A DNA stretch of 64,000 nt. Source: Drechslerella dactyloides. Its lineage: Eukaryota; Ascomycota; Orbiliomycetes; Orbiliales; Orbiliaceae. Location: positions 2,542,001-2,606,000 of the forward strand of contig JAGTWJ010000008.1 of the NCBI GenBank assembly GCA_020064725.1. Reading direction: 5' to 3'. Position 1 is the stretch's first letter. Each line of letters starts with the position of its first letter. A model generated the notes under the pieces. The model searched no databases. It had not been told where the DNA came from and saw nothing but the letters and a program-made list of their open reading frames with translations. The position numbers and the translations under genes are program-made. This document shows, in pieces, positions 9,797 to 21,614 of the stretch.

Positions 9797-11687
9797 ACGT
9801 CAATGATAAGCGGCCGGCACAGACAAGCAACCGGCACACCTCTCAAGGTACCCCTAACAAGCTACCTTTAATATTATATATTATTATAATTATAACAATA
9901 ACTGCTACTACAGTTAAATCTTATATTATTTTAACTATTAAAATATTAAAAAAGGATAAAATTTTAAATATTTAGATAGTTACTAAACTATATAATATTT
10001 TATATAGAATTTTAGTATACTGTTATAGTAGTTACCTTTTATATAGTAAAAATATCTTGAAGTTATGAAATTTTATATAATTAAAAGAAGATATTATTAT
10101 TTAGTATATATTTAAGTTATCTATGTGGTTTTTTTATCTTAGGTTATTTAATATAAAGGATATAGCTAATTAACTATTGTTAATATATGATAATAATAAT
10201 ATTTAATATATTAATAAAAGATAGATTAATAATTTTGTTAAATATTACTTAAAGTTATAAATATATCTTTTTAGAAAATATAATTATTAGTAAATGAAAT
10301 ATAAAAATCTAGTGCTTATAAATAAATGGTTTTAACTGATAAAAATAATAAAAGCTAAATATAATATTATAAATAATAATATTTATAATTTTAATAAAAC
10401 TAGTTTTATAATAGATATGATATCTATAATTATTATAGTAATAAATATTGAAATATATAATAAAGTAAAGTTTATGTAGCCTAGAAACTATAAATAGATA
10501 ATAATTATCTAAAAGATAAATATAGAAGGGTATATAGTGCTATTATTTATTATTTTTATTAAAAAATACTATTTAGTAAGTTAGTATATAAGAATTAACT
10601 TATTAAAAAACTAGGTAATTATATTTTTTAATAATAATTAAATAATAAATAAGTTGGTTTTTGAATGGTTAAAATACTTTAATAAATTTATAATATGATA
10701 TTATTTTTTAGATTACTGATTATTAATTTTAGATGGCTATAAAAGCTATTATTTAGTGGTCTTTAAATTATATTATTAAAAATAAAAAATTATTATTATT
10801 TGTATGCTATTATATTTTTTATATATTCTTTAGCTATTAGATATTAGTTGTTTTGGGCTATTGAAGTAGGTATATAGCTATGAGGTGGAGATTTTAATAT
10901 ATATATATATTAGCTATATCTTTAAACTGGAGTTTTTTTTTAGGTTTTATAAGGTATTTATTGCTGTAATAATGTTTAAAAATATATGTAGTAGCTTTAT
11001 TAGAGCTGGTATTGTATTTTATAATTTTGATAGAGTTCTATTAAAGCTGGATATGTAGTTATTAATAGTTATTTTAGTAAATTTATGTCTGGGTACTATG
11101 AATATGGTAGTTGTCTAGACTATAAAAATGTTATTAAATTTATTAGAAATTAATTTATAAATAGGTTTAATTAAAAACTAGATTATCTAGTATTAGAATA
11201 GTTCTTTTATATTATTATTAGTAGTTGTGGACTAGCTATTTAAAAGGGTATAGATAATAATATATTAAATAATGTTTATATATATAGAGAATACAATATT
11301 TTGTTTTATAAATAAATTATTAAGTAAGTATTAGTAGCTAGAAAGATAATATATATAGTATAAGGATATACTGATTATATACTAGACTAATAAAATCCTA
11401 GATAGTAATATTATAGATAAAATAATTAGATAGCTAGCCTTTCTAAAATATCAGTATATCCTCTAGCTAAAGGGTGATATTATATATATATACTATTATA
11501 ATAACTATAGTAAGACTAGATATAATATTTAAACTTACTAATAAATATCTTTAGAATCTAAGTAAATAGTTTCCTACTCCTAAGATAAGAAATTATTTAG
11601 TAGTAATAACATAACTAGACTTTTTATTGGGGTGGGGTGGGGAGCTATGCCACTTACTTGTCTGTGCCGGCCGCTTATCATTGACGT
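9797..11687 (+). mobile_element. Fot1/pogo-type DNA transposon, full length, RIP-decayed (copy B)
   Basis: The element is 1891 bp with TA on each side. Inverted repeats begin ACGTCAATGATAAGCGGCCG and hold iterons AAGCGGCCGGCAC and AAGCAACCGGCAC. The decayed transposase reads left to right. Around 10.7-11.1 kb it retains the order seen in Fot1 DDE transposases: a LLILDG(H)-like segment, a MPP-like segment, QLLD, and VP(Y)..R...KLD. Stops interrupt it throughout. Tip class: CAATGATAAGCG. Confidence 0.85.
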
Positions 11688-11689
11688 TA

Positions 11690-12404
11690 TATAAATTATA
11701 TTAATAATAAAATTAATAACAAACTAAATAATATATATAAAATAAAAAAAATATAATTATATTTTCTACTATTTTAAAAATATAAACTCTATAGTATTAT
11801 AAATCTAAACTTAAAACTCTTTATTAATTAATATATTAAAAAAATAATAATCCTTAAAATCACTTTTATAATTAAAAATATTTAAAAGTAATTTTCTAAT
11901 AAAAATTATTATAGATTAATTATTAATAATATTATTAATTATAATTACAAAAAAATAATTATAAAAATTAAATCAATTTAATACTTATAAAATAATCTCT
12001 ATAATATTCACCTCTATATATTTATTAATAAGTTATTTAAATCTAATAAAATAAAATCAAATACTCTAATTATCATTAATCTAAAAAGTAAAAATAGCAA
12101 AAAATATAAACTTATTTAAAAACATCTAAATATTAAAAATAAAAAAAATCTTTTATTTTATAAGAATAAAACTTAAAATGTTAGTTTTAATTCTTATTAT
12201 ATCTATCCATAAATTATATCTTATTCTTATTAAAAATAGTAATACTTTATAAGACCTCAATATTCTTATTATATCATAAAAATTAGGATTATTTTAGAAA
12301 ACAAAAAAAGTATTTCTAAAGAATATTATTTTAAAAGCTAGTTTTTAAAATACTTTTTCTAAATATAGTAATGATTTATATCCATAATTTATCTAAATTA
12401 AAAT
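11690..12404. other. RIP-degraded AT-rich DNA, no gene
   Basis: Low-complexity A/T sequence with no open frame and no terminal repeats of its own. It runs up to an LTR copy. Confidence 0.55.
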
Positions 12405-12973
12405 TGTTACACTTCGGCCCAGAACCGGGTCGAATGCACTTCACTCTAAAGTCCCTGACTCTTAGTTACTATTAAATAGATTCTTAATAGTGGAAGATAA
12501 GTATATATTAAGTATAATAGTAGTTATTAGAATAGAGTATATAATAATAATAATAAATAGGTTAGCTATTAAGATACTATAATTTAGGTATTAACTAATA
12601 ATTTTTAAGAAAGAAGCTATTAATCTCAAGATAAAGTATACTAATTATATATATAATATTTTAATATATAAAATAGTAAGGATATATTAATATATTATTT
12701 AAATAGCTTATAACTCATAGCTCCACCAAGAATTAATCCACAATCCACAATCTACAGTCCATCACATAGTCCTAACTTATTAATAACTATTACTCCAGGA
12801 AAAAAATAATAAGGGTAATATTCCTTTATAACAATATCTCTCTACATAGTCCAGAATTCCATATAATCCTATTATCTATATAATTCTAATATCTATATAG
12901 TAAAATATCCTATATACATCAGCAAAAAAAAGTGTTGTTGTGGCGGTCATTTGATAATGTGATGATCATAACA
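12405..12973 (-). repeat. divergent LTR copy of the gypsy family
   Basis: It begins TGTTACACTTCGGCCCAGAA, the same end as the LTRs at 13497 and 47410. The first ~290 bp align well. The rest is a diverged version of the same LTR and ends in ATAACA. No 5-bp target duplication is visible (AAAAT left, ACTTC right). In transcript orientation the LTR reads on the minus strand. Confidence 0.55.
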
Positions 12974-13496
12974 ACTTCTCTATATCCAGGGTTATTTGGA
13001 TAATAACTTTAAAAGATTTATTTTAGATGATAGGAGTTTATAAACATCCTTAATAACAAATTTTATATAATATTAGAGATATTTATTAAAAATTATTATC
13101 TAAAATAATTAAAATATAATATTATTATAGATAATATATATTTATTATTAGTTTTAATAAATATTTAAATTTATTATCTTAGATTATCATTAAGAATTAT
13201 TATTATTAATATTATATTTATACTATTGTTATTGATTAATATTATAGATTATAATTAATTAAATAAATATTTATAATAAATTTACTATAGCTGTTTATAG
13301 ATATTTTATATTTTTTAAAATATAATATATAAAAATAATAATTAATTTTTAAATTCTATAGAATATAATCTAATATAAAAAAAAATTTAAAATATTTATT
13401 TAATAATATAATAAAATAATTAATATATTATTTTTATACTTAAGATTAATAATAAATTAAAATAAAATAAAAAATATATTTTATAAAAGTTCTTTT
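12974..13496. other. AT-rich DNA between two LTR copies
   Basis: No coding potential. It begins with a slightly GC-richer remnant (TATCCAGGGTTATTTGG) and then becomes low-complexity A/T. Confidence 0.5.
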
Positions 13497-14095
13497 TGTT
13501 ACACTTCGGCCCAGGACTGGGTCAAATACACTTTACTCTGAAGTCCCTGACTCTTAGTCACTATTATATGGGGTTCTTAATAAAGAAAGATAAATATATA
13601 TTAAATATAATAATAATTGTGGAATAGAGTATATAATAATAATAATAAATAGACTAACTATTAAAATATTATGGTTTAGACATTGATTAATAGTTCTCAA
13701 AAGAAAAGCCATTAATCCAAAATAAAATATGTTGATTAAATATATAATATCTGATATATAAAATAGTAGGGATGTATTGATATATTATATTCAATACTTA
13801 ATAGTAAGCACTAATCAAGTTCTGCTCAGTGTTCAATAGTAAGTGTTAATCAAGTCCTATAAGTGGTCATATGTCGGGAGAAGGATAATAGAGATTAGCC
13901 TCTCTATGTGGCAGTACCTTAGATACAGGTCCCAATTCTATATAAGCTTATCCTACATAGATGTATATTCCATATAGGAGTCTAATTCACAAGGTGCATA
14001 AATACCATGTTATTGTATACTTCATATGGGTTAGATGCTGGTAAGGGAATATAGTCAGTACAGGATATTCAGATGCTGAGCTATTATCCATAACA
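13497..14095 (-). repeat. solo gypsy LTR, 599 bp
   Basis: The sequence runs from TGTTACACTTCGGCCCAGGA to ATCCATAACA and aligns end to end with the 601-bp LTRs of the element at 47410-62676. It is one of the less RIP-mutated copies. Flanking 5-mers do not match (CTTTT and ATATC), so it may derive from recombination or a rearranged insertion. Confidence 0.75.
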
Positions 14096-14640
14096 ATATC
14101 ATTAATTCAAATATTCTTTTATTTTATATTACATTTCATAATACTTTTAGAAAGCATAGATATCTATTCTAATTTTATTATTTTTATTAGTAATATCTAT
14201 AAATTATTTTCTAAAGATAATAAAAACTAATAGAAATAAGATAGCATAATAAAAGTCAAAAATAGAATTAAAAAATTTAAAAATATCTAATATTGTAATA
14301 ATAAAGCTTTTATCTAACAATACTTTCCAATAACAAATTATAGTATTATCAATAATAGATAAATATTTTGATTAAGAAACATTATTATAGGTTTATACCA
14401 GAACCTTATAAACTTATATAACTTCAACCATAATTTTATTAGATTAAATTTTTACCTCATATAACCTAGGCAACTTTTCTAAAGTACCCATAAGTTTTTT
14501 TAATAATTTAGATATTCCCATAACTTAATAAATTCATTTATTTATTATTATTAAACCTAAAAAATCATTTTATATTATTATAATAATCTAAACATAAATA
14601 ATTATTATCATATATTTAAAATATATTATATATTTTTTAA
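14096..14640 (-). repeat. heavily RIP-mutated copy of the repeat at 42.6-43.8 kb
   Basis: Collinear with 43290-43790. It shares the string TATAACCTAGGCAAC and then matches closely if C-to-T and G-to-A changes are allowed, for example the segments around 14457-14560 and 43622-43730. The reading frame seen in the other copy is lost here. Confidence 0.5.
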
Positions 14641-15742
14641 GCAACAGATTAACTATCTTAAACTAGACTGTTTCATCTAATATGACTAGCTCTAAATATT
14701 CTTATAGCCAGAGTGAGGGCGTAAAAGTGCTAGATACTTATATTGGCCTGCAAACTTTGGAGAAACGTGTTTCTATATTAGAAGAAACACATTTCTATAA
14801 TATAATCCCAGTATCAATTTTGCACAAAAGATTTATAAACAGATTAACTTAACAAATACGATTATTTTCTCATAACAAGCAATATTCCGCCCAACTACCA
14901 ATAAAGTGGGTAATAAAGACATATTACGGCTTAAGTTTTGCCAACACCAAGCGTCAGTATATAGCTATGTCAGCCCAAGCTACTTTAGATCACAGGACAG
15001 CTTGCAATCAATTTTGAGTAGCCAGCGGCAGCTCCTAAAGTAAGTTTATCAATACATTGAGAATCCAATAATTTACTTTAAATATTAAAAACCAGGCCTA
15101 GTGGATATAAACATTTCTTAATCAAAATAATATAAACATAACCCTTAACCTATAGGATTTAATACAAAATATTATGTACTATTACTGTGATATTCCTTTT
15201 ATAAATATTGTAGTATAAATACATAAGTAATATAATTACTATATAAATTAGTTATTACTGTATATTTATATCACACCTTATGTCTATTTTAATCTAAATA
15301 ATGTACATTTATCATGAATGATCTTAATTAAAATAATAGTTATATATCAAATCTAAATTTAAAAGGGTCTGAGGTGTCCAGAGCAAGACATCCTGATAGG
15401 TCCAGCGTGTTGCCGGCGTGATCATAGACTAAGAGTTAACTTATTATTAATAATTGATGTGTGGATTGAAGCCAAAGGCAGTCTAATTTAAAAATATTTT
15501 TAATTAAATTAGAGAAGTATATAAATATATTTAAAATCATTTATAATATCTACTCAAAATATTCCACTAAAACCAAAGTTAAAAGTTTTAAATTATTTAA
15601 TCAGACTAAATTTTAGAGAAATAGATAGAGTTAGATATTATAACTATTTATAAACTTAACAATATGTATAATATAAAAATTTATATTATTTTATAAGCCC
15701 CCTTTTTTTTAAAAAAAACAAATTTCTGTGTAGAAAATCTAA
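14641..15742. other. less-mutated island with a 56-codon frame
   Basis: Composition is less extreme than in the neighbours. A plus-strand ATG frame runs 14682-14852 (56 aa). It is hydrophilic with a short heptad-like segment (LQTLEKRVSILEE) but shows no domain. A GC-rich patch sits around 15365-15430. It is probably a relic, not a gene. Confidence 0.3.
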
Positions 15743-15744
15743 TA

Positions 15745-17067
15745 ACGTATTCCACAAGCGAGCGAACATCCCAAGCGAGCGAACACCCCCCCAGCCCACC
15801 AAAAACCTTTTTATTAATATATTAATAAATATTTATTATAAAATTATAGAAAAATTACTTCTTTAAATAATAGTTTAAAATAATCTAATTAGTATTTTTT
15901 TTTATTTTTTAATATTAATATTAAATTAATAATAATTATTTTAAATATTGTTAAAAACAACACATTTTTTTATTGTTTGACTCTAAATATCTAAATAATT
16001 TACGAACGAAAATCTTTAAAAATTAAAAATCTAATAAATAATGATATAATCTAGGCCTGTTTAAAGCTACTATTTATAATAATAAAAATTAAGTTCTAGA
16101 AACTCTGCTAAAGTTGGCACAACACACTAACTATTTTTTTAAAATAATTAACGTCAACAATAAGCGACTGGACCAGACAAGCGACCGGACCACCCCCCTT
16201 GTATATTTCTTTAATTTAATATAAAAAAAATTTAAAAAAATATTTTTAGATTTGTAATAGTTTATATAAACAAGATTAATTTTATTCTAATTTTAAATTA
16301 ATTATTGATTAAGTTATCAATAAAAAGTGTTTTGGTAGGGTGTTGGTTTATATGGGGTGGTCCGCTCGCTTGTGTGGTCCGCTCGCTTGTGGAATACGTT
16401 ATACATAAATATAATTAAAAAAATTAAAAAAATAAATTTGAATTTAATATATTAAAACTTTTTTATTTTTATTTTTTTAATTTTTTTTTATATATTATAT
16501 AATTTAATATCAATATTTTTAATTTTTATAATAAAATTTTATAAAAAATTGAATTTTTATTAAAAAAATTTAAAAAAAATTATAAAATAAAATATTAATT
16601 TACTTTAATTTAAAAAAAAATTTTAAGATTTTTTTATTATATTTTTATATATAATTATAATAAAAAATAGCTAGTGTGTAGTCAGTGTGTTGTGCTAACT
16701 TTAGCAAAATCTATAAATCTTAATTTTTAATATAATAGATAGAGGTTTTGTACAGGCCTAGATTATATATTTATTTAATAGATTTCTTATTTTTAAAGAT
16801 TTTTATTTATATATAATAAAGATATTTACTGGCAAACACTTAAGATTATATGCTGTTTTTTAAAAATTTTAAATTAATTATTATTAATTTATTTTTATAT
16901 TTAAAAAATGTAAAAAAATATAATGAATTGATTTTAATTTATATTAGTTGAAAGATATTTTTTTTATAATTTTTTAAGAGATATTAATTAGAATATTAAT
17001 AAAAAGGTTTTGGTGGGGTGTTGGGGTGTTCGCTCACTTGGGGTGTTCGCTCGCTTGTGGAATACGT
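15745..17067. mobile_element. foldback non-autonomous element with ATTCC tips (copy C), split by a MITE
   Basis: TA-flanked, with ends beginning ACGTATTCCACAAGCGAGCG and iterons AAGCGAGCGAACA/C. The two halves are long inverted repeats of roughly 400 bp that could form a giant hairpin. The core matches the element at 18086, for example the conserved GCTAAAGTTGGCACAACACA region on the left arm and its complement on the right. It holds no transposase remnant. Removing the nested 249-bp MITE at 16151-16399 and its duplicated TA leaves 1072 bp. Confidence 0.75.
16151..16399 (+). mobile_element. 249-bp hybrid-tip MITE, copy 1 (inside foldback element C)
   Basis: Flanked by TA. The left tip reads ACGTCAACAATAAGCGACTG (ATAAGCG class). 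The right tip, read inward from the end, is ACGTATTCCACAAGCGAGCG (ATTCC class). Two different terminus classes thus bound one element. It is almost identical to the copies at 48046, 51005 and 52556 and shows little RIP. Confidence 0.85.
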
Positions 17068-17069
17068 TA

Positions 17070-18083
17070 ATATATTTTATAACCAAATTAAAAGGGGTGT
17101 GATATTGGTTGTTATGTAGAGCTAAGAAAGTTTTAAGTAACATATACATACAAAAACCATAAGCCTGACTTTGATGTATGTTTTAATGTATATCTAAGAA
17201 GATACATAATAGTAAAATTAATAGATTCTATCTAATTTTATAATTGTTTATTATCTAGAATATTTATTTATTAGAATTATAAACTTTTTTTTGTTAGATA
17301 GTGACTTAATTAATATTATAATTCCTAGGTAATATACTATATTTTTTCTAGATTTTTTGATAACTATATAAATAAGAATCTTTATAATTATAAAAATTAT
17401 AAAATAAATTACTAATATTTAAACCTATAGGATTATAAATTCTAGAAAGATATAGAACTTAAATAACTAAGGTATTTTTTGGGTTTCTTGAATTTAAAAA
17501 GCAGTAGTGTTAATAAGATAAAGCAGTTACTGGGAAGTAATACTGATTTTTATCTTAAATAGTAACTATCTTATGAAATTAAGATTTATATAAAAATTTT
17601 TTAAATTTACAAAACAATAGCTATTTGTTTTATTATCCTAGTTTTTAAGATAAAAATTATAAATATAAAGTTATTATATAAGTATTAGAGATATTAAGAA
17701 GAATTATCTAGCCCTTAGCTGGATTAAGGAATTAAAATTTTATAAGTATATACTTTTTATTAATATTTAATCTGTAATAAGAAGCTTAAATTATTAGAAT
17801 CTTGGTCAATTCTTTTATATTTCTTAGGTTTAGCTATTAGAGATTAAAAATTTTATTATATATAAATACTAGTAATTATTTAAAGATATTAATCTATTAA
17901 TAAAGGCCATCTTATCCACACTACACTATATATTTTTGTTATTTTATATGTCTTGATATTTTATTTAACTATAATCCAGATATTTATTTCATTCTTAAAA
18001 ATAAACTTCTATTTAATATTATTAGTAATATTTAGACTTTTAATAAATTTTAGTTAATCTTAGGAAAATATCTTGAATAGATA
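17070..18083. other. AT-rich spacer between the two foldback elements
   Basis: No open frame. A slightly GC-richer start (GGGGTGTGATATTGGTTG) may be the edge of an unrecognised repeat. Confidence 0.45.
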
Positions 18084-18085
18084 TA

Positions 18086-19180
18086 ACGTGTATGATAAGC
18101 GACCGGATCAGACAAGCGACCGGATCACCTCGCAGTCAAACACCCCACTAAAAACCATTTATTTAATATTATAATAAATATCTATTATAAAATTATAAAA
18201 AAAAATACTTTAAAATAAATATATATTCAAAGAGATTAATTATCATTTTTTTAATTTTTTAATATTAATATTAAATTAATAATAATTATTTTAATTATTA
18301 TAAAAAACAACACAAACTTTTAGGTGTTTGACTGTAAATATCTAAGTAATTTATAAATAAAAACTTCTAAAAATTGAAGATATAATAAATTATTATATAA
18401 TCTAGGATTATAGAGAGTTCTAGCTTATTATATTAAAAATTAGGCTTTATAAAGGTGGCTAAAGTTGGTACAATACATCCAACTATTTTTTAAAAAATTA
18501 TATATAAAAATATTATAAAAAAATTTTAAAAAAATTTAGTTTAATTTTAATATATTAAAAATTTATTATTTTATTTTTTTGAAATTTTTTATATATTATA
18601 TAATTTAATATTAATATTTTTAATTTCTATTATAAAAAATTATAAAAAATTGAATTTTCGACAAAAAAAATTAAAAAAAATTAGAAAAATTATAATTTAA
18701 TCTTATTTAATCTAATATTAATTTTTTTAATTTTTTTTATAATATTTTTATATATAATTATTTAAAAAAATAGCTGGTGTGTTGTTGGTGTGTTGTACCA
18801 ACTTTAACCACTTTTATTAAGCTTAATTTTTAATATAATAAACTAAAACTCTCTATAATCCTATATTATATAATAATTTATTATATCTTCAATTTTTAGA
18901 AGTTTTTATTTATAAATTACTTAGATATTTACAGTCAAACACCTAAAAGTTTGTGTTGTTTTTTATAATAATTAAAATAATTATTATTAATTTAATATTA
19001 ATATTAAAAAATTAAAAAAATGATAATTAATCTCTTTGAATATATATTTATTTTAAAGTATTTTTTTTTATAATTTTATAATAGATATTTATTATAATAT
19101 TAAATAAATGGTTTTTAGTGGGGTGTTTGACTGCGAGGTGATCCGGTCGCTTGTCTGATCCGGTCGCTTATCATACACGT
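18086..19180. mobile_element. foldback non-autonomous element with ATAAGCG tips (copy E)
   Basis: It is 1095 bp and TA-flanked. Ends begin ACGTGTATGATAAGCGACCG with iterons AAGCGACCGGATC twice. Left and right arms are near-perfect inverted repeats for more than 400 bp. The arms include the motif pairs GCAGTCAAACACCCCACTAA / its complement and TTTTAGGTGTTTGACTG / its complement. No coding frame. The core is shared with element C at 15745, but the tips differ. Confidence 0.8.
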
Positions 19181-19182
19181 TA

Positions 19183-21335
19183 GTTTATTACTATTAAATT
19201 AATATATTATTTGGTTTGTAAATTATTTTATAGACTGGCCTTTTAGTTGACTTTATAAGTCCTTAGAAAATAATCTGAAAGTTAATATATTAGTTTTTTA
19301 GACTAAATTATAGTTTACTTCTTATCTTTATTTATAAGGTTTTTTTTTAGAAAAAGTTTCTAGCAACCCTTAATATTATAAATTAATAAATTATAATACT
19401 TATATCACTATTTCTTCTACTTATTTTAATCTTTTAAGTTTTTTTTTAACTTCTTTTTTATAAACTATTTTATAGTATTTAAATTGTTCTTTATTTTCTA
19501 TTTTATAATTTATTTTGTTATTATAACATAGATTTATAAACTACTCTAAACAATTATAGATTAATTTACATAACAAAAGCAGTTATTATAATTTAATAAA
19601 GACCTTAAATTAATTATATCTTATTTATTCTTATTTATAAATAGGACAGCTTTTATAATTAAATAGTAATTATTATATATAAATTAACTCTTATTTTTTA
19701 TATAATTTATTTTAAAGATCTCTATATAATAAATCACTTCCTTATACTTTAATTTACAAAAAACAGTAAAAGCATAATATAAAAAATCTTTATTACTAAA
19801 TCTAGACTATAGATCAATCAAAAATCTTTCATTTTATAATACTTTAACTTTAGAAAAATAAAAAATTACAATTTAATATACAAATTTCCTTATATTTATA
19901 TATATATTTTATAATTTACCCTACAAAACTATAATTACTAAATAAACAAATAATTAGAATTTCTTTTTTAAATATTTTATCATTTTCTAAAAAGTATTTT
20001 TATTATAAATAAAAATCTTTATTTATTTTATAATATATTATTTAATAAATTCTTTCACAAAAAATTTTATAATCTCAAAATATATAATTTTATCTTTTAA
20101 TATAAAATAGACTATAAACTATTTTATATTTCAAGAAACAACTTATAATTCTTATTTTAATAGTAAAACTATTATATTTATTAATAAATTATTTTTTTAA
20201 TTTATATTAATTTATAATTTAGTTCTAATAACTATATTTAATTTAGTAGATTGTTTTATAAACTAAAATCCAGAAACTTTAAATTATAAGATAGATTATA
20301 AAGCAATATCACTAACAACACCTAACTTTCTATAATAAAAAAATTTAATAAAATTAAAAAAACAATATTTATTTCAAGTATATACTTTTAATTTATTATA
20401 AATCTTAATCTTCTAGATAATATAATTTATTTTATCATTCTATAATTATAAAATCCTTATATAAAAAAAACTTTTATTACTTTAAAATACTATTTAATAA
20501 TTTAGATTATAATTTAATATATAGATTAAAATATATATTACAAAAATAAAAATAAACTAATTTAATATATCATATTTTATAGTTTACTAATTATAATTAA
20601 TATAATAATTATTATAAACAATAAATTACACTATAAATTATTTTTTGAGATTAAAAAACTAATACTAATAACATATTATATTATATAAGTTGAGATTTTA
20701 TATATATATCTATATATATTATAATAATATTTATAGATTGTATAATAAAGTACTAAAAAACAATTAAACAACAATCTACAAATTATATAACTATATAGCT
20801 ATTTAGAGTACTCTACTATTAGCTAGTGGTTGAGTACTCTATAGTCTGCATGCTACTATATATTAAACTGCATACTAATCATGACCTGGATTGCTATTTA
20901 ATCTAACAATATTAATTAATTAACTTAATTATTTTATTATATAAATAAAATAATTTATATTATATTATAAATCTAATCTAAAATATCTGAGGTTTTAAAA
21001 ATAAATATTTAGTTATCTTTTTTAATAAATATTATAATATTTATATTTATTAAAAAATACAAAGATTTAGCTTTTTTTATTAATTTGTTATATTTTTTAT
21101 AAAATTATATTATTTAGGTATTTTATTTATATTTTTTTTTTATTTTAGTAAGGGAGACTTAGAATTAGTATTCTATTATTATTAATTCTATTTATATTTA
21201 AGAAGTATTTTTATATTATAAATCTTATTTATTTAATAACAAAAAAAGATATTTAAATTTAATTATATTGAAATTTTTAGTTTTAATATAAAGCTATTAA
21301 TTTTAAAAAATATATAATTTAAATATAATTGTTAC
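19183..21335. other. RIP-degraded AT-rich DNA, no gene
   Basis: Low-complexity A/T with stops in all frames. Two copies of the palindrome GAGTACTC occur about 28 bp apart near 20.8 kb, in a short less-mutated patch. No terminal repeats were found. Confidence 0.5.
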
Positions 21336-21438
21336 GTAGCGCAACGGCATAACGCCTACGTCACAGACAGCAAAAGTATCGCATATAAAATCTTGGTAAT
21401 TTCATTACCATTACCCTATATATAGCTGTTATATATAT
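21336..21438 (+). repeat. tRNA-like dispersed repeat, copy 1
   Basis: It starts GTAGCGCAACGGCATAACGC, resembling a tRNA box A region, and continues to CTATATATAGCTGTTATA. It is paired with 23637-23742. Differences between the copies are all transitions. It could be SINE-like; function and full length are uncertain. Confidence 0.45.
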
Positions 21439-21612
21439 AATACTATCTTCCCCTCCAAAAAAACCAACTTCAAGGGTTTATAGCCCCCTTCTCCATTCCA
21501 AGAAAAATAGTAAAATATAAGGTATTACACACTAAACAACCATGCTAGTAAGAATATAGTAGTAGGTAGTTTTACTAGAGAAGTTTTGCAAATAACAGCT
21601 TTTAAGTAGGTA
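21439..21612. other. short less-mutated spacer before a Fot1-type element
   Basis: Contains CCCCTCC and GGGTTTATAGCCCCCTT patches. Nothing is recognised. Confidence 0.35.
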
Positions 21613-21614
21613 TA

